DNA of 52,208 nucleotides from Candidatus Aminicenantota bacterium. GTDB lineage: Bacteria; Acidobacteriota; Aminicenantia; Aminicenantales; UBA4085. The notes under the pieces were generated by a model. It worked only from the letters and a program-made list of their open reading frames with translations. It was not told the DNA's origin and ran no database searches. The translations under genes were made by a program, and so were the position numbers. Positions 50,853 through 52,208 of the stretch are shown piece after piece (the stretch's first letter is position 1; each line of letters begins with the position of its first letter). The stretch covers positions 1 to 52,208 of the forward strand of contig JADGNV010000080.1 in assembly GCA_017883285.1 (NCBI GenBank), written 5' to 3'.

Positions 50853-50882
50853 TTGCGTTTCGTCCCGCCGTGTGTATATGAT
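50853..50882 (+). promoter_or_regulatory. Promoter of the nucleotidyltransferase gene
   Basis: TTGCGT (50853-50858) and TATGAT (50877-50882) are spaced by 18 bp. The predicted start point coincides with the ATG at 50889. The 50748-50888 region contains no other feature that I can support. Confidence 0.5.
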
Positions 50883-50888
50883 AGGCCC

Positions 50889-52082
50889 ATGCAAAAGCAG
50901 AAGGGGTCAAACAACACTGGTCGGACACGGCCCGCTGGGAGTGATTTCCGGGGGGCCGTCGCATTGCTGCACGCCCTGGCGCAGCCCGGCGCGGATGCGC
51001 TGGCCGACTGGCTGGCGCACAACGACCTGGACAACGCGGCCGTCGAATGGTTGAGCGTCCGTGGGCTGGCCCCCTATGCTTTTCACCGGTTGTCTAAGAT
51101 GCACCTGATCGGCCGGGTGGCTGCAGAACAGCGGGCCACCCTCCGCCTGGCCTACTACTTCGAGGTGGGCCAAATGCTGGCGCGGGAACAAGAACTGCGG
51201 CGCGTCTTGGTCGCATTGGCCGCCGCGGAGATCACGCCGATCTTGTTCAAGGGTGCGGCGCTGGCCTATACCGTCTTCCCCGCGCCAGCCTGCCGCCCGA
51301 TGGGCGATCTGGATCTTTGGCTGACGGCGGAAGAGATGCCGCGCGGCCAGGCTGCGCTGGAGGCCTTGGGCTACCGGCAGCACATCAAGGAGAAGCGGCC
51401 ACCAGCCTTTCAAGAGCGCCATCTCGGCGAAATTCAGATGATCGGTGCGCACCCCAACATCCTGGTGGAGTTGCACTGGAGCGTGTTTGCCGGCGTCTGG
51501 TCGGATCGGGTAGCCGCGGTGGATCACGCCGCGATGCGCGCGCGCGCCGTGCCAGTAACGGTCGCCGGCCAACCCGCCCTGGCGCTGGCTTCAGAAGATG
51601 CCATCATCCAACTGGCCGTACACCTGGCGGTCAACCACCAGATGGCAGCGCCCGGGGTACGCGGCTTGCTGGACATGGCGCTGCTGGCGCGGACCCACCC
51701 CGTGGACTGGGCGGTCGTGGCCGATCGGGCGCGGACCTGGCGCGTGGGCACGGCCGTCTGGCTGGTGTTACAGTTGACGGCGGAACTGTTCGGGTTGACC
51801 GAGGCTGCTCCGGCCGTTGCGCGGCTGGCGCCTGCTCCTATGCGCCGCCATTTGCTGGGGCGCCTGGTCAATGTCGGCTCCATGCTAGCGATGCGCAACA
51901 TCTCCCGCGGCCCGTTGCGGTTTGAGCTGCTCCTGCTCCTGGTGGATCGCTATCGAGATGTCGCGGCCATTGTCGCACGGGCGGTGTGGCCGGAGCGCGA
52001 CTGGCTGGTCGCACGCTATGGTCGGGCCGGGCTCGGGGTGCGGCTTCGCCACCTGCCCGGCGCGGTCCGGGGGCAGTTTTGA
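50889..52082 (+). CDS. NTP_transf_5-type nucleotidyltransferase family protein
   Basis: This 397-residue protein belongs to the nucleotidyltransferase family (PF14907-like). The motif ILFKGAALAYTVFP is followed by RPMGDLDLWLTAEE, whose DxD (DLD) would bind the metal and nucleotide. The C-terminal ~150 residues are helical. The family often accompanies polysaccharide and lasso-peptide-type clusters, but its acceptor is not known to me. Codon use (many CTGGCG, GCGCTGG runs) differs from the rest of the window, and a 9-bp palindrome sits on the stop, so it looks transferred, perhaps from a Chloroflexota-like source. The message is probably leaderless, as the -10 ends 7 bases before the ATG. Confidence 0.75.
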   Translation: MQKQKGSNNTGRTRPAGSDFRGAVALLHALAQPGADALADWLAHNDLDNAAVEWLSVRGLAPYAFHRLSKMHLIGRVAAEQRATLRLAYYFEVGQMLAREQELRRVLVALAAAEITPILFKGAALAYTVFPAPACRPMGDLDLWLTAEEMPRGQAALEALGYRQHIKEKRPPAFQERHLGEIQMIGAHPNILVELHWSVFAGVWSDRVAAVDHAAMRARAVPVTVAGQPALALASEDAIIQLAVHLAVNHQMAAPGVRGLLDMALLARTHPVDWAVVADRARTWRVGTAVWLVLQLTAELFGLTEAAPAVARLAPAPMRRHLLGRLVNVGSMLAMRNISRGPLRFELLLLLVDRYRDVAAIVARAVWPERDWLVARYGRAGLGVRLRHLPGAVRGQF

Positions 52083-52101
52083 CGAGTTTGCAAAACTCGT
52101 C
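52081..52101. repeat. Short perfect palindrome at the stop codon
   Basis: GACGAGTTT-GCA-AAACTCGTC overlaps the nucleotidyltransferase stop codon (TGA at 52080-52082). It has no T-run, so it is not a typical terminator. The sequence 52102-52208 shows no gene. Confidence 0.65.
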
Positions 52102-52208
52102 CCGCGGCGTGACTGGCTTCTGGTATTTTTCTACCTGAAAGAAAATCACATAAAAGTCTGCCCGCTTCTCTTTGTTTCATGATAAGTCCTCCAGTTCTTG
52201 GGGCTAAC

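Noticed and set aside
1-52208. CRISPR arrays, rRNA and tRNA genes
   Set aside because: No regularly spaced direct repeats, and no rRNA or cloverleaf sequence was recognised by reading.

Overview
The window reads as a piece of chromosome from a GC-rich, Gram-negative, probably anaerobic bacterium. The outer envelope is shown by lipoproteins, an Mla-type lipid transport operon and a small outer-membrane barrel. Anaerobic redox chemistry is shown by a five-gene iron-sulfur flavoprotein operon. The combination of a DPP4-like S9 peptidase, a DUF885 protein, an S55 peptidase, a DUF401 protein and the NuoEFG-like/Nfn-like cluster suggests an Acidobacteriota/Aminicenantes-like lineage. That placement is an inference from gene content, not a search result. 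Genes are dense, many promoters are clear sigma70 types (TTGAnn, 17-18 bp, TAnnnT), and no rRNA, tRNA or CRISPR array was seen.

Layout. 1-2085: 3' part of a secreted S9 peptidase. 2269-6668: an island of lower GC holding a one-polypeptide restriction-modification enzyme and a convergent AAA ATPase with a nuclease-like tail and a palindromic operator-like region. 6838-10366: a DUF1003 membrane protein and a four-gene Mla/MCE lipid transport operon. 10466-14145: secreted peptidases (an orphan HExxH protein, an M14 carboxypeptidase) and a site-2 protease. 14164-20433: DUF1846, RmuC, RpoZ, a CYTH phosphatase or cyclase, polyprenyl diphosphate synthase and TatD. 20457-20583: a 23-bp-armed palindrome and a strong terminator. 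20602-31048: a DUF885 protein, FabH, a small secreted protein, an epimerase, an S55 peptidase with a beta-propeller partner, EF-P and a GHMP kinase. 31216-42980: a lipoprotein amidohydrolase, then one long co-directional run with the redox complex, RNase HIII, a DUF401 membrane protein and an AlaX-type editing protein. 43044-49518: two FtsX/MacB-type permeases without an ATPase, an outer-membrane protein, an RsuA/RluB-type pseudouridine synthase and a membrane GT-C-like protein with a discoidin tail. 49650-52208: a Wzz-like chain length protein and a nucleotidyltransferase that looks foreign.

How it fits together. The strongest candidate for an unusual system is 32970-39833. Three NuoE/F/G-like subunits and two Nfn-like subunits are joined by stop/start overlaps or a 21-bp gap, which predicts a single complex linking NADH, NADPH and ferredoxin. 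Its NuoG-like subunit carries a tandem second copy of the His-Cys cluster motif, with Glu in the His position. Other themes are promoters placed so close to start codons that several mRNAs should be leaderless, an 86% identical promoter-leader module shared by two distant loci, and two convergent gene pairs whose coding ends overlap.
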